Source: JACNKV01 sp964645915 (GTDB lineage Bacteria; Fidelibacterota; Marinisomatia; Marinisomatales; JACNKV01). Taken from it: a DNA stretch of 64,000 bases. The stretch is from positions 1-64,000 of the forward strand of contig CAZYDH010000004.1 in assembly GCA_964645915.1 (NCBI GenBank), in the 5' to 3' direction. Below the pieces are notes generated by a model. The model saw nothing but the letters and a program-made list of their open reading frames with translations. It made no database searches and was not told the origin of the DNA. Position 1 is the first letter of the stretch. Each line of letters begins with the position of its first letter. The translations under genes were made by a program, and so were the position numbers. Shown here in pieces: positions 51,693-61,852 of this stretch.

Positions 51693-52991
51693 ATGGTACA
51701 AGAGACAGAATCTCCGTTTAATCAACATCTCCCGCCACTGGCAGACAGGGTACGTCCAAAAATAATTGATGAATTTCTGGGACAGACACACTTAACCGGT
51801 CCAGGGAAAATACTTTCAAAGATCATGCAAAGTAACTCCATTTTCTCAATGATCTTGTGGGGTCCTCCCGGAACGGGAAAAACAACACTAGCCAGAATAA
51901 TTGCTCAATCGGTTGATGCTGATATTTATGAAGTTTCCGCAGTCTCAAGTGGTGTAAAAGATCTGCGAAAAATTATAGCTACTGCAGTGACCAATAAACA
52001 AATCGGTCGATTAACCATTTTATTTATTGACGAAATCCATAGATTCAGTAAATCACAACAAGATGCCTTATTGCATGCAGTTGAAGAAGGTACTGTGACA
52101 TTGATAGGAGCAACGACCGAAAATCCATCTTTTGAAGTCATTTCCCCCTTACTCTCACGCTGTCGTGTGCTTGTGCTAAAATCATTATCTGAGACAGCAC
52201 TTTCTTCCATTTTAGAGCAAGCTTTTGAAAAGGATATTCTATTTCAAAACAACTCAATTAAATTAGATCCTCAAGTAAAAACAAATCTAATTCAGTCATC
52301 AGGTGGTGACGCTCGTAAAATGATGAACACTTTGGATGTCTGTATAAATCTTGCAGGACAAACCGGACATATCACACCTGAAATTCTTTCTGAAGCTTTA
52401 CAACACAAAACTCAGATTTATGACAAACAGGGTGACTATCATTATGACACGATAAGTGCATTTATAAAGTCTGTCCGTGGTAGCGATCCGGATGCAGCGG
52501 TATATTGGTTAGCAGTTATGCTTGAAGGTGGAGAAAAACCGGAGTTTATTGCTCGACGCTTAATTATTCTAGCTTCAGAAGATATTGGGAATGCCGATCC
52601 GATGGGATTATCAGTTGCTGTCTCAGGTTTTCAGGCAGTCCATATGATCGGATTACCTGAAGCTGCCATTATCTTATCCCAGGTAACAACATATCTAGCA
52701 AGTGCCCCAAAATCAAATGCAGCTAATTCTGCGATCCAAAAAGCTATGCAAGATGTAAAAAATGATGGAACTCCAAATGTCCCTCTGCATTTACGTAATG
52801 CACCTACAAGCCTAATGAAATCATTGGATTACGGAAAAGATTATGACTATCCACACAATCATCCTGATCATTTTACTCCGGTAAATTATTTCCCTGATGG
52901 GCAACAAAACTCTTATTATAAACCTAGTAACCTTGGGTATGAAAAATACATTTTATCTCGACTGAAAAAGTATTGGGAAAAACGATACTAA
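51693..52991 (+). CDS. rarA: Replication-associated recombination protein A (MgsA/RarA)
   Basis: The 432-residue AAA+ ATPase is related to clamp-loader subunits and WRNIP1 and acts at stalled replication forks. It has LADRVRPKIIDEFLGQTHL, Walker A GPPGTGKTT, Walker B LFIDEIHRFSKSQQDALL, the sensor GATTENPSFEV, and the C-terminal tetramerisation domain with LASEDIGNADPMGLS and SNAANSAIQKAMQDV. The lptD-like gene starts 1 base after its stop, so the two share a transcript. Confidence 0.95.
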   Translation: MVQETESPFNQHLPPLADRVRPKIIDEFLGQTHLTGPGKILSKIMQSNSIFSMILWGPPGTGKTTLARIIAQSVDADIYEVSAVSSGVKDLRKIIATAVTNKQIGRLTILFIDEIHRFSKSQQDALLHAVEEGTVTLIGATTENPSFEVISPLLSRCRVLVLKSLSETALSSILEQAFEKDILFQNNSIKLDPQVKTNLIQSSGGDARKMMNTLDVCINLAGQTGHITPEILSEALQHKTQIYDKQGDYHYDTISAFIKSVRGSDPDAAVYWLAVMLEGGEKPEFIARRLIILASEDIGNADPMGLSVAVSGFQAVHMIGLPEAAIILSQVTTYLASAPKSNAANSAIQKAMQDVKNDGTPNVPLHLRNAPTSLMKSLDYGKDYDYPHNHPDHFTPVNYFPDGQQNSYYKPSNLGYEKYILSRLKKYWEKRY

Positions 52992-52992
52992 A

Positions 52993-55900
52993 ATGAAAAT
53001 AACAAGAATTACCTCTATTTTACTTAGTCTGACTGTACTATTATCAGCAGAGGGAAGGCTACGTCTTGTTAAAGCGGATAAATTAGAAAATATCACTGTA
53101 AACGATCAGTCAATACAAGTTCTTAGTGGAGATGTTATTTTTGATAAAGATGGTCTTACTATATCTTGTCGTAAAGCAGAATACCGTGAATCAATAGATC
53201 AGGGTTGGATGATCGATTCGGTTGTTGTTTATGATGAAGATATGGTACTTACATGTGACTCATTACATTTTGATTCTCCAACTGATCTTTTGATGGCGTT
53301 TAATAATACAAAGATCGCAGATGAAGACTATGAGCTTCTTTGTGACTCACTATATTTTTATACTGAAATAGATAGCGGGATAGCCATCGGAAACACCCGA
53401 TTATCCCAAATCAATCAAGTCATCACTGCTGATACAATTACTTATGTAAAATCTTCAAATAATAATGCCGTTTCTTACACTGCTTCCGGAAATGTTACTA
53501 TCAGTGAACAAGATCGAACCGCAACTTGCGGGATTGCAAAATATAACCATACTGACGAAATGACTCGATTGATCTTAGAACCAAAAGTGATTGAAAGTGG
53601 TCGAATATTATCCGGGAATGAGATTGTTCTCCAATATAAAGACAAAGAATTAAATTATTTAGAAATACCATCTCATGCACACGTTGTTTCTCCTATAACT
53701 GGATGGAGAAATATTTTTCTCCCTGATGATTCAACAAGGACGATTAAACAATCTTTATCTTTCGATGATGAACTAACCGGGAAAACACTCCAAGGGTATT
53801 TCAAAGATGGAGTACTGGATTCTATGCGAATCGAAGGAATGGCAACAACTTTATTTCACTTTTTCGAGGATTCCCTTTATCAAGGAGTCAATAATGCGTC
53901 CGGAGATACAATTTCACTGTATTTCTTGGAGAACGATTTAAATCATATTATTGTTTCCGGAGGAAGTCAGGGAATTTATACTCCGGATTCCATTAGCCAA
54001 GAGATGGACTCACCTGTTTCATACGAATCTGAAATAATTGATTTTAAAGTCCCTGATGAGGTAACAACTTTACAAGAAAATGCCAAGCTTCACTATGAGG
54101 ACATCGATTTGTTAGCTGGATATGTAGATGTGGATTGGAGTACAAATCTTCTATACGCTTTACCTGCAGCACCCGGTGATTCTGTTATAGTCCCCATACA
54201 ACCGTCTTTACTCCAAACGGGGCAAGAACCCATGGATGGAGATACAATGACCTTTAATTTATATACACAACACGGAAAGGTCATAAAAGGAGCTACAAAA
54301 GTTGAAGATGGTTTCTATTATGGGGAAGAGATCAGGAATGAAGATAAATCAATAATTTTTGTTCAAAAAAGTCTTTACACAACCTGTGACCTGAAGTTAC
54401 CGCATTTTCATTTTGACAGCGATAAAATGAAATTGATCCAAAATGATAAAGTTATTGCAAAACCGGTTGTGCTATATATTTCAGGCATACCGATCTTTGC
54501 ACTTCCTTTTGCTATTTTTCCTCATCAAGGAGGTTCTCGTCATTCCGGATGGATCATGCCTTCTTATGGTGAATCCCGTATCCGTGGACAATTTCTTGAC
54601 GGTTTAGGTTATTATTGGGCACCTAATCCGTATTGGGATACAAAGTTTATTCTCAATTTTGCTGATCGACAGGGCATTACATTAAAAACGTTGAATCGTT
54701 ATAAAAAACGATATAAATATTCTGGGAACTTACACTTAGAAACTCTTCAATTCTTAACGGGAGGTGAAAATGATATAATTGGTATTAAAGATGCCCGTAA
54801 AACGGATTATGTCATTAAATGGGATCATAATCAAGTATTACGCAGACAGCAAACGTTTAATGTCAATGCTAAGTATTATAGTAATGGCGACTATAACCAT
54901 TCAACGGGACTTCAACAAACAAAACGATTAAAACAACAGGCTATCTCAAATGCAACATATAGAAAAAGTTGGAAAAAATCGAATAACTCAATTAGTTTGA
55001 ATTTTAATGTAACACAAGATTTGATGTCAAATTCTAGAATTGATTCAAACTCGGTCTTTTATCAAACTCCTAAATCAGCCTTAGATAAGATAACTCATTT
55101 TACTTCTACCCTTCCTACTCTCTCCTTTCGGAAAGGGACTAAGTTGATGTTCCCAACAAACCGTTCGGAAAAAAGTTGGTATCACTCTATCTCATGGAGT
55201 TATTCAAATAACTTTACACATAAATTAAAAACCTGGTATCAAGCTGAAGAATTTATTGATGAAGATAGTACTAGCACTTATCAATGGAAATTGGATAAAA
55301 ATGGAGAAGGTGTTGAGCATTCTGAGCATAATAGAGTTATGAATCATTCTCTTTCACTTAACACAACACAAAAAATATTTCGCTATATCTCTCTTGTGCC
55401 CAGTTTATCACTTCAATCCAAATGGGTTGAATCTTATATGGAAGCAGCATTAAATGATTCAGGTGAAGTCTATTTATATGAGAAACCTGGTTTTGCAGCA
55501 AAAACCACCGGAAATTTCAAACTGAATTCAAGTACAAGTATCTATGGATACTTCCCTGTTAGTATTGGTCCCTTAAAAGCGATACGTCACGTGATTACTC
55601 CAAAAGTTGGATACTCTTATACACCCGATTTTTCAAAGCCCATCTTTGGTTTTGATCCCGGATATTATAAAACATCTTTAGACACAACCTGGGATCGATT
55701 TAAAGGGACAGATGCCGGCGCAACTCCTAACCAAGAAAAACAATTAATGACATTTTCCATCCGGAATATTGTAAAAGCCAAAGTTTTATCAGATAATGAA
55801 ACTGAAAAGAAAATTGATCTCTTTTCCTGGAATATGTTCTCATCATATAATTTTGCTGCTGATGAATTTCGTTTAAGTAATTTATCTTCTACGATCAATA

Positions 55901-56511
55901 CAAAAATTGCTAATCTTTTCAGGTTGGATGTGTCAATGACTCATGATTTTTATCAATATGCAGATGGAAAACGAATTCACAAATTCAATCGACTTGAAAA
56001 CAATCTAATATTTCCTCGACTAACAAAGTTAAGTTTTTCTACCGGATTCAATTTTTCAGGAAAGCGATTAAAAGGAGCTCGAGAACAAGCACTAACCGAC
56101 ACCACCTCTATTGACACCACAAGTGAAATGAATAGAACTCCATTTAATGATTATGATTTACCTTTAGAAGGTGGAAAATTCTGGTCAACCAGATTGTCAT
56201 TACGGTATTCGCTTGAAAATCTTGATCCGTTAAATTCAACAAAGACTTTTTGGTTAAACTCTTCTTCATCTATTCAATTAACAGAGAATTGGAAACTAAA
56301 ATATAATGCCCGATTTAACATGATTGATAAAACATTGATCAGTCATACGGTTTCATTATACCGCGATCTTCACTGCTGGGAACTTTCGCTGAATTGGACT
56401 CCAAACGGGTACGGACAAGGAGTCTATTTAAAAATTAATGTGAAATCACCTACATTGAGTGATTTGAAAATTGAACAGCGTGGAGGAATATTCCAAAGCC
56501 GTTCCTGGTAA
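52993..56511 (+). CDS. lptD: LptD/OstA-type LPS assembly outer-membrane protein
   Basis: The 1172-residue protein has a signal peptide (MKITRITSILLSLTVLLSA), an OstA/LptA-like N-terminal domain (about 20-240, repeated strands such as GDVIFDKDGLTISCRKAEY and ARTATCGIAKYN-like ATCGIAKYNH) and a long C-terminal region with PLSIPIFALPFAIFP-like IFALPFAIFPHQGGSRHSG, then many amphipathic strands typical of a large beta-barrel. LptD inserts lipopolysaccharide into the outer leaflet. It is much longer than E. coli LptD (784 residues), the extra length lying in an extended N-terminal part (about 240-500). No lptE gene is recognised beside it. Confidence 0.88.
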   Translation: MKITRITSILLSLTVLLSAEGRLRLVKADKLENITVNDQSIQVLSGDVIFDKDGLTISCRKAEYRESIDQGWMIDSVVVYDEDMVLTCDSLHFDSPTDLLMAFNNTKIADEDYELLCDSLYFYTEIDSGIAIGNTRLSQINQVITADTITYVKSSNNNAVSYTASGNVTISEQDRTATCGIAKYNHTDEMTRLILEPKVIESGRILSGNEIVLQYKDKELNYLEIPSHAHVVSPITGWRNIFLPDDSTRTIKQSLSFDDELTGKTLQGYFKDGVLDSMRIEGMATTLFHFFEDSLYQGVNNASGDTISLYFLENDLNHIIVSGGSQGIYTPDSISQEMDSPVSYESEIIDFKVPDEVTTLQENAKLHYEDIDLLAGYVDVDWSTNLLYALPAAPGDSVIVPIQPSLLQTGQEPMDGDTMTFNLYTQHGKVIKGATKVEDGFYYGEEIRNEDKSIIFVQKSLYTTCDLKLPHFHFDSDKMKLIQNDKVIAKPVVLYISGIPIFALPFAIFPHQGGSRHSGWIMPSYGESRIRGQFLDGLGYYWAPNPYWDTKFILNFADRQGITLKTLNRYKKRYKYSGNLHLETLQFLTGGENDIIGIKDARKTDYVIKWDHNQVLRRQQTFNVNAKYYSNGDYNHSTGLQQTKRLKQQAISNATYRKSWKKSNNSISLNFNVTQDLMSNSRIDSNSVFYQTPKSALDKITHFTSTLPTLSFRKGTKLMFPTNRSEKSWYHSISWSYSNNFTHKLKTWYQAEEFIDEDSTSTYQWKLDKNGEGVEHSEHNRVMNHSLSLNTTQKIFRYISLVPSLSLQSKWVESYMEAALNDSGEVYLYEKPGFAAKTTGNFKLNSSTSIYGYFPVSIGPLKAIRHVITPKVGYSYTPDFSKPIFGFDPGYYKTSLDTTWDRFKGTDAGATPNQEKQLMTFSIRNIVKAKVLSDNETEKKIDLFSWNMFSSYNFAADEFRLSNLSSTINTKIANLFRLDVSMTHDFYQYADGKRIHKFNRLENNLIFPRLTKLSFSTGFNFSGKRLKGAREQALTDTTSIDTTSEMNRTPFNDYDLPLEGGKFWSTRLSLRYSLENLDPLNSTKTFWLNSSSSIQLTENWKLKYNARFNMIDKTLISHTVSLYRDLHCWELSLNWTPNGYGQGVYLKINVKSPTLSDLKIEQRGGIFQSRSW

Positions 56512-56546
56512 TTCTGAAACAAGTGTAATTAACGAAAGGATATCCA

Positions 56547-57506
56547 ATGTTTTTACAAAAAAGAACTCATTACTTCAGCTTACTGTTCGCTTTATATCTG
56601 ATTTGTTTTTCCGGTTGTACAGTACTCAAATCTTTAGACTCAACACAAAAATTCTCTTTTGCCGTTCTTGCTGATCCCAGGCATGGAGGTGAGACATGGA
56701 TTAACACTCTTTCGGAAATACGCGATCGAAATGTAAACTCAGACCCTAAATTTGATCCTGTTGAATTAGTGCTTGTTGCTGGAGATATTGACCCAATTGA
56801 TATACGACATAATGAATACAAGAAGGTTTTTTCTCAAAATGATAATAGTCCGGTTTTCTTACCCGTCATCGGTAATCATGAGTTCGAGGATGATGGTAAA
56901 CATTTTCGCTATGTAAGAGATACGATGATTCCTTCTATAGCAAACGCCGTCCGTAGACATCCAACTTCATGCGATTATTATTATGACTATAAAAATGTCC
57001 GGTTCATAATAGTTGATGGTTATACAGATCTAGGAGATCGTGGTGTTATAAATCCCGATGGGAGACAATGGGTTGAACAAACCATTAAGTCAACACCCGT
57101 AACGACGGATCATATTTTTATCTCGTTTCATGAGCCTGCTTTCCCTCGATATCGACATATTAATGATTCATTTAATGCAGATCCTGAAAAGCGAGATGCT
57201 TTTTGGAAAATGTTACTGAATTACAAAGATAAAGTTCGAGCGGTTTTGGTCGGTCATACGCATTATTATTATCGTTTATGTATTAATGATCCTGCGGGAA
57301 TCTCTGCAAATGATATGGATGCTTTTCCAATCGAAGAAGGTGGAATTTATCAGATAGATGCAGGATCATCAGGTAACAGCGATAAAAGCACAATTGTACA
57401 AACCCAAGTAAACGGTAAAAATGTATCCTTCAAGGTTCTTCAAGCTGACTATGGGAGTGACAAACCTTTTAGTAAAATTGATGAGTGGAAGATTACCGGA
57501 GATTAA
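56547..57506 (+). CDS. Metallophosphoesterase lipoprotein
   Basis: The 319-residue protein has a signal segment with a lipobox (LYLICFSGCTVLK) and a calcineurin-type phosphoesterase core: AVLADPRHGG, LVAGDIDPID, VIGNHEFED, ISFHEPAFP and LVGHTHYYY, which supply the usual metal ligands. It is expected at the cell envelope, hydrolysing an unknown phosphomono- or diester. It follows the lptD gene by 35 bases with GAAAGGA upstream of its ATG, so it may be co-transcribed with it. A gap of 192 bases with no recognisable feature follows. Confidence 0.88.
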   Translation: MFLQKRTHYFSLLFALYLICFSGCTVLKSLDSTQKFSFAVLADPRHGGETWINTLSEIRDRNVNSDPKFDPVELVLVAGDIDPIDIRHNEYKKVFSQNDNSPVFLPVIGNHEFEDDGKHFRYVRDTMIPSIANAVRRHPTSCDYYYDYKNVRFIIVDGYTDLGDRGVINPDGRQWVEQTIKSTPVTTDHIFISFHEPAFPRYRHINDSFNADPEKRDAFWKMLLNYKDKVRAVLVGHTHYYYRLCINDPAGISANDMDAFPIEEGGIYQIDAGSSGNSDKSTIVQTQVNGKNVSFKVLQADYGSDKPFSKIDEWKITGD

Positions 57507-57698
57507 TAAATACTCAAAACCAGATTTACATAAACCGGTATGTCAACCTTAGGATCTTGTAAAAGTTAATATTGGTATGTTACAAATATTTAACAGATTA
57601 GATTATTAAAATATTAACGATTTAAACTTTTTTAATTTTTTCGTTCATTCTATCTTCTGAAAGTCAGAAATTCTTCTAATAAATTAGAGGAAAATATT

Positions 57699-58028
57699 AT
57701 GATCTGTCCGGAATGTTTAGTAGAATATGTTGAAGGAGCTGAGGTTTGTGCAGATTGCAAAGTATCTCTAGTAGATGCCGAACCATTAGATTTACCTTTA
57801 CAAGAAATAGAGTGGGTTAAATTATCACCTGTTTCCGGTCAAGTCTATGCTGAAATGGTTGCAGAGGTATTGAGTAATGAAAATATTCCAAATTATATTA
57901 AAGCAGATTGGGCTGAGTCAGCTTTTAGTATTTCAGCAGTAAATCTTCCTGGGACAAAAGTTGTTATTTATGTCCCAGTAGATTATCAAACAAAAGCCGA
58001 AGCAATTTTGAACGATATAGTGGGCTAG
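57699..58028 (+). CDS. Small zinc-ribbon protein with DUF2007-like domain
   Basis: The 109-residue protein begins with a zinc-ribbon-like pair, CPECLVEY and CADCKVSL, then a DUF2007-type ferredoxin-like fold (EWVKLSPVSGQVYAEMVAEV, VVIYVPVDYQTKAEAIL). DUF2007 proteins are described as putative signal transducers, with no firm function. It lies 3 bases before hisS, so the two are coupled. An AGAGG Shine-Dalgarno precedes it. Confidence 0.72.
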   Translation: MICPECLVEYVEGAEVCADCKVSLVDAEPLDLPLQEIEWVKLSPVSGQVYAEMVAEVLSNENIPNYIKADWAESAFSISAVNLPGTKVVIYVPVDYQTKAEAILNDIVG

Positions 58029-58031
58029 ATT

Positions 58032-59291
58032 ATGGGGCAACAACGGATTCATTCAATAAAAGGCACTAACGATATTCTCCCGGATACTTCCGAACAATGG
58101 CAGTTGTTGGAATCAAAACTACATCAGTTTATGGAAAAATACGGATATAATGAAATTCGAACACCTGTTTTTGAAAAAACATCCTTATTTGCCAGAGGTG
58201 TCGGTGAAGAAACCGATATCGTTTCCAAAGAAATGTATAATTGGGTTGATCAAGGTGGAACGGCTCTTACGTTAAAACCTGAGTTGACCGCACCGGTCGT
58301 TCGATCATTTATCCAACATAATCTGGATAAATTATCTCCGATTACAAAACTATATTATTTTGACGCACTTTTCCGAAGAGAACGACCTCAAAAAGGACGA
58401 TACCGTCAATTTCATCAATTTGGAGTTGAAGCGTTTGGATCTTCGTATCCGGAACAAGACGCGGAGGTCATCGATATTGCATGGTCGTTTTTTCAATCCA
58501 TTGAATTGACCTCTATCAAACTCAATTTGAACAGTATCGGGTCTAAAGAATGTCGTAATCAATACCGTACTGCGCTGCAGGATTTTCTACGACCTTATTT
58601 CAATGATCTTTCTGAGACAAGTCAACATCGATTTGAAACAAACCCACTACGGATATTAGACACAAAATCTCCTCAAGAAATTGAAATATTACAAGAGGCT
58701 CCTAGTATTACGGACTACCATACCACTGAAGATGCAAAACATTTTGATGAAGTAAAAACAAACCTAGATGCTTTAGGCATCCCCTTCACATTAAATCATA
58801 GAATGGTACGAGGATTAGATTACTATACACGGACAACCTTCGAAATTACATCTGAAGATCTTGGAGCTCAAGACGCACTTTGCGGTGGAGGCAGATATGA
58901 CAATTTAGTTGAAACTCTCGGAGGAAAACCCACACCGGCGATCGGATTTGCTGCAGGCGTTGAAAGATTAATGTTACTTCTAAACTCGGAGAAATTTGTA
59001 AAAGAATCAGCGGTTCAAGCTTACTTTATCTGTTTGGGAGATACTCCTCGAACATTTGTCGCAAAAACAGTAAATGAGCTTCGACAGAAAGGGCTTATTG
59101 TTCAATCAGACATGCTACGTCGTAGTATGAAAGCTCAATTAAGAGATGCAAATCGAGGAAATGCAATTCATGCTGTTATTATTGGTGAAGAAGAATTTTC
59201 CTCACAAACGGCAATCATCAAAGATCTAAAATCAGGATCGCAAACATCAGTATCTTTTGACCAGTTAACTAACTACTTTCTCAATAAATAA
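58032..59291 (+). CDS. hisS: Histidyl-tRNA synthetase
   Basis: The 419-residue class II synthetase charges tRNA-His. It has the start SIKGTNDILPDTSEQW, ARGVGEETDIVSKEMYNW (motif 1 region), FRRERPQKGRYRQFHQFGVE (motif 2), the histidine-specific MVRGLDYYTRTTFEI, GGGRYDNLVETLGG (motif 3 area) and a C-terminal anticodon-binding domain. Its length is typical for a bacterial HisRS. It lies between the zinc-ribbon gene and topA in the same orientation. Confidence 0.97.
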   Translation: MGQQRIHSIKGTNDILPDTSEQWQLLESKLHQFMEKYGYNEIRTPVFEKTSLFARGVGEETDIVSKEMYNWVDQGGTALTLKPELTAPVVRSFIQHNLDKLSPITKLYYFDALFRRERPQKGRYRQFHQFGVEAFGSSYPEQDAEVIDIAWSFFQSIELTSIKLNLNSIGSKECRNQYRTALQDFLRPYFNDLSETSQHRFETNPLRILDTKSPQEIEILQEAPSITDYHTTEDAKHFDEVKTNLDALGIPFTLNHRMVRGLDYYTRTTFEITSEDLGAQDALCGGGRYDNLVETLGGKPTPAIGFAAGVERLMLLLNSEKFVKESAVQAYFICLGDTPRTFVAKTVNELRQKGLIVQSDMLRRSMKAQLRDANRGNAIHAVIIGEEEFSSQTAIIKDLKSGSQTSVSFDQLTNYFLNK

Positions 59292-59333
59292 TAGATCATA
59301 AACAATATAAATCGGATACGGACTTAAACGAAA

Positions 59334-61829
59334 ATGGCAAAATCATTACTAATTGTTGAATCTCCTTCTAAAGCAAAAACGATATCTAAATATTTAGGAA
59401 AAGAATATGAAGTTCTCGCCTGTGTCGGTCATGTAAAGGATCTACCCAAAAAAGATCTTGGGATTGATATTGAAAATGATTTTGAAATGACACTTCAGGT
59501 ACTCCCTGATCGAAAATCCTTCATTCGAGAATTAAAGACAAAATCTAAACAGGTTGAAACGGTGATCATTGCTACAGACCCTGATCGTGAAGGAGAAGCA
59601 ATAGCAGATCATATTGCCACCGAAATCCCTAAGGCTAAATTAAAGCGAGTCCAATTTACTGAGATAACAAAGCAAGGCGTTCTTGATGGAATGTCTCATT
59701 CTTCCGTTATTGATCAAAATATGGTTTCAGCCCAAAAAACCCGTCGAATAATCGATCGTCTGGTAGGATATAAAATTTCTCCTTTATTATGGAATACCCT
59801 TCAGAAAAATATGCGGTTTGTAAAAACAGCTTTATCAGCCGGACGTGTTCAGTCTGCAGCTGTGAAAATTATCGTGGATCGTGACCGTGAAAGAGCACGT
59901 TTTAGACAAGCTGAATATTATGATCTAACAGCCATTCTTGCTACAAAGGAGAATGAAACTTTTCAATCTCGACTTTTCCAACTTGAAGGTGAAAAATTAG
60001 CGCGCGGAACAGATTTTGATAAAACGACCGGACAATTAAAAAATAATAATCGAATTCTACTTAATCAATCTGATGCAGAAGATCTAAAAGATAAATTGGT
60101 CAAAGGAGTATGGGTTGTAAATAAAATTGAGAATAAACCGCAAACATCCCGTCCTTCCCCACCTTTTACGACCAGCACTCTCCAACAGGAATCTGGACGA
60201 AAACTGAATTTTACGGCTAGAAAAACGATGCGGACTGCTCAGCAATTGTACGAATCGGGTTTTATTACTTACATGCGTACCGACTCAACACATTTATCTC
60301 AAGAAGCATTAAATGCAGCTCGTAATTATATTAGCCATGCTTACGGAAATGAAGCTTTACCTAAAAAACCAAATATTTATGTTACAAAAGTAAAAAATGC
60401 ACAAGAAGCTCATGAAGCAATCCGTCCTGCAGGTGATAAATTTGTTTCCCCTGATATTATTTTAAACTCACTAGGCAAAGATGCTGCTCGTCTTTATGAA
60501 TTAATTTGGAAACGTACAATCGCTTCTCAGATGCTACCTGCAAAATTAATGCAGACGATAGCCCATATTACCAACCAAAATGCTGTTTTTCGATCCCAAG
60601 GAAAGGTTATTCTTTTTGCGGGGTACATGCAAATCTATGTTGAAGGACGAGAGGAGGCTAAGAAAAAATCTGACCAAGTTATTTTGCCGTCCTTAGCAGA
60701 AAAAGATGAATTGTCATGCCAATCCATTGATGTAGCCGATCACAATACAAAACCTCCTGCACGTTATTCTGAAGCGGCTCTGATTAAAGAACTTGAATCT
60801 CAAGGAATCGGACGTCCCTCCACATATGCATCGATCATTGATACAATTCAACGACGAGAATATGTTCGTGTTGAAAAAAGAAAACTCATCCCGACCTACA
60901 TCGCTGTAGCCGTAACCCAATTACTTGAAAATCATTTCGAATCGTTAGTTGATGCTACATTTACAGCAAAAATGGAGGACAATCTTGATGAAATTTCTCG
61001 AGGTGAACGTAAAGCATTACCATTTATGAATACATTTTATTTTGGTTCAGAAAAACAAGTCGGATTAGATAAAATGCTTTCATCTGAAGTTGATATAAGG
61101 AAAGCCTGTTCTCTTAATACACATGGTGATCTAGTGGAAGGAAGGATCGGTCAATTTGGTCCGTTTTTAAAAGCAAATGAAAAAACAAAAGCCATTCCGT
61201 TAAGTGTGGCTTTGGGAGATCTAACACCTGAAAAAATTCAAGAATTGATCAATAAACCTGATAAAACCGACACTTCTGTTGGAACAGATCCAGAGTCAGG
61301 AGAAGAAATTTATTTAAAAGAAGGACCCTACGGATTCTACGTTCAGCTTGGTGACACCAATAAAAGGAAATCACTTTTAAAAGGAACAGATCCAGATGAT
61401 GTTACCCTTGAAACCGCAGTAGCCTTGCTGTCACTTCCAAAATTATTAGGTAAACATCCAGAGTCAGGAGAAGAAATTTATTCTGATCTTGGTCGGTATG
61501 GCCCTTACATCCGTTGTGGAAAATCCAACGCAAAACTTTTACCTCCCTTGACACCTATTAATATCAACTTAGAACAAGCTGTTGAAGTCCTAAAGAAAAG
61601 GACAACGGGTTCAGTTGAGATCAGAGTAGTTGGGGATCATCCGGTTTCCGGTGAGTCATTAATTATTAAAAAAGGTCGTTACGGTCCATACATAACTGAT
61701 GGAAAAATCAATGCTCCATTACCAAAGAACTCCGATCCGGAGACCATCGAATTTGATCAAGTGGTTTCAGTGATTGATAATCGTCGTGCAAACCCACCTA
61801 AAAAACGACCTAGAAGAAGAAAGAAATAA
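59334..61829 (+). CDS. topA: DNA topoisomerase I with C-terminal repeats
   Basis: The 831-residue type IA enzyme relaxes negative supercoils. It has a TOPRIM domain (LLIVESPSKAKTISKYLG, ATDPDREGEAIADHIA), the active-site tyrosine in GFITYMRTDST, and RPTSY-like GIGRPSTYASIID. The C-terminus has no cysteine zinc fingers; instead it carries several copies of a Topo-C repeat: DPESGEEIYLKEGPYGFYV, HPESGEEIYSDLGRYGPYI, and HPVSGESLIIKKGRYGPYI. A basic tail (KKRPRRRKK) ends it. Two of the repeats share an exact 27-bp DNA segment at 61288-61314 and 61456-61482. Confidence 0.97.
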   Translation: MAKSLLIVESPSKAKTISKYLGKEYEVLACVGHVKDLPKKDLGIDIENDFEMTLQVLPDRKSFIRELKTKSKQVETVIIATDPDREGEAIADHIATEIPKAKLKRVQFTEITKQGVLDGMSHSSVIDQNMVSAQKTRRIIDRLVGYKISPLLWNTLQKNMRFVKTALSAGRVQSAAVKIIVDRDRERARFRQAEYYDLTAILATKENETFQSRLFQLEGEKLARGTDFDKTTGQLKNNNRILLNQSDAEDLKDKLVKGVWVVNKIENKPQTSRPSPPFTTSTLQQESGRKLNFTARKTMRTAQQLYESGFITYMRTDSTHLSQEALNAARNYISHAYGNEALPKKPNIYVTKVKNAQEAHEAIRPAGDKFVSPDIILNSLGKDAARLYELIWKRTIASQMLPAKLMQTIAHITNQNAVFRSQGKVILFAGYMQIYVEGREEAKKKSDQVILPSLAEKDELSCQSIDVADHNTKPPARYSEAALIKELESQGIGRPSTYASIIDTIQRREYVRVEKRKLIPTYIAVAVTQLLENHFESLVDATFTAKMEDNLDEISRGERKALPFMNTFYFGSEKQVGLDKMLSSEVDIRKACSLNTHGDLVEGRIGQFGPFLKANEKTKAIPLSVALGDLTPEKIQELINKPDKTDTSVGTDPESGEEIYLKEGPYGFYVQLGDTNKRKSLLKGTDPDDVTLETAVALLSLPKLLGKHPESGEEIYSDLGRYGPYIRCGKSNAKLLPPLTPININLEQAVEVLKKRTTGSVEIRVVGDHPVSGESLIIKKGRYGPYITDGKINAPLPKNSDPETIEFDQVVSVIDNRRANPPKKRPRRRKK

Positions 61830-61852
61830 GTACAGTTTCATTAAGGATAATT

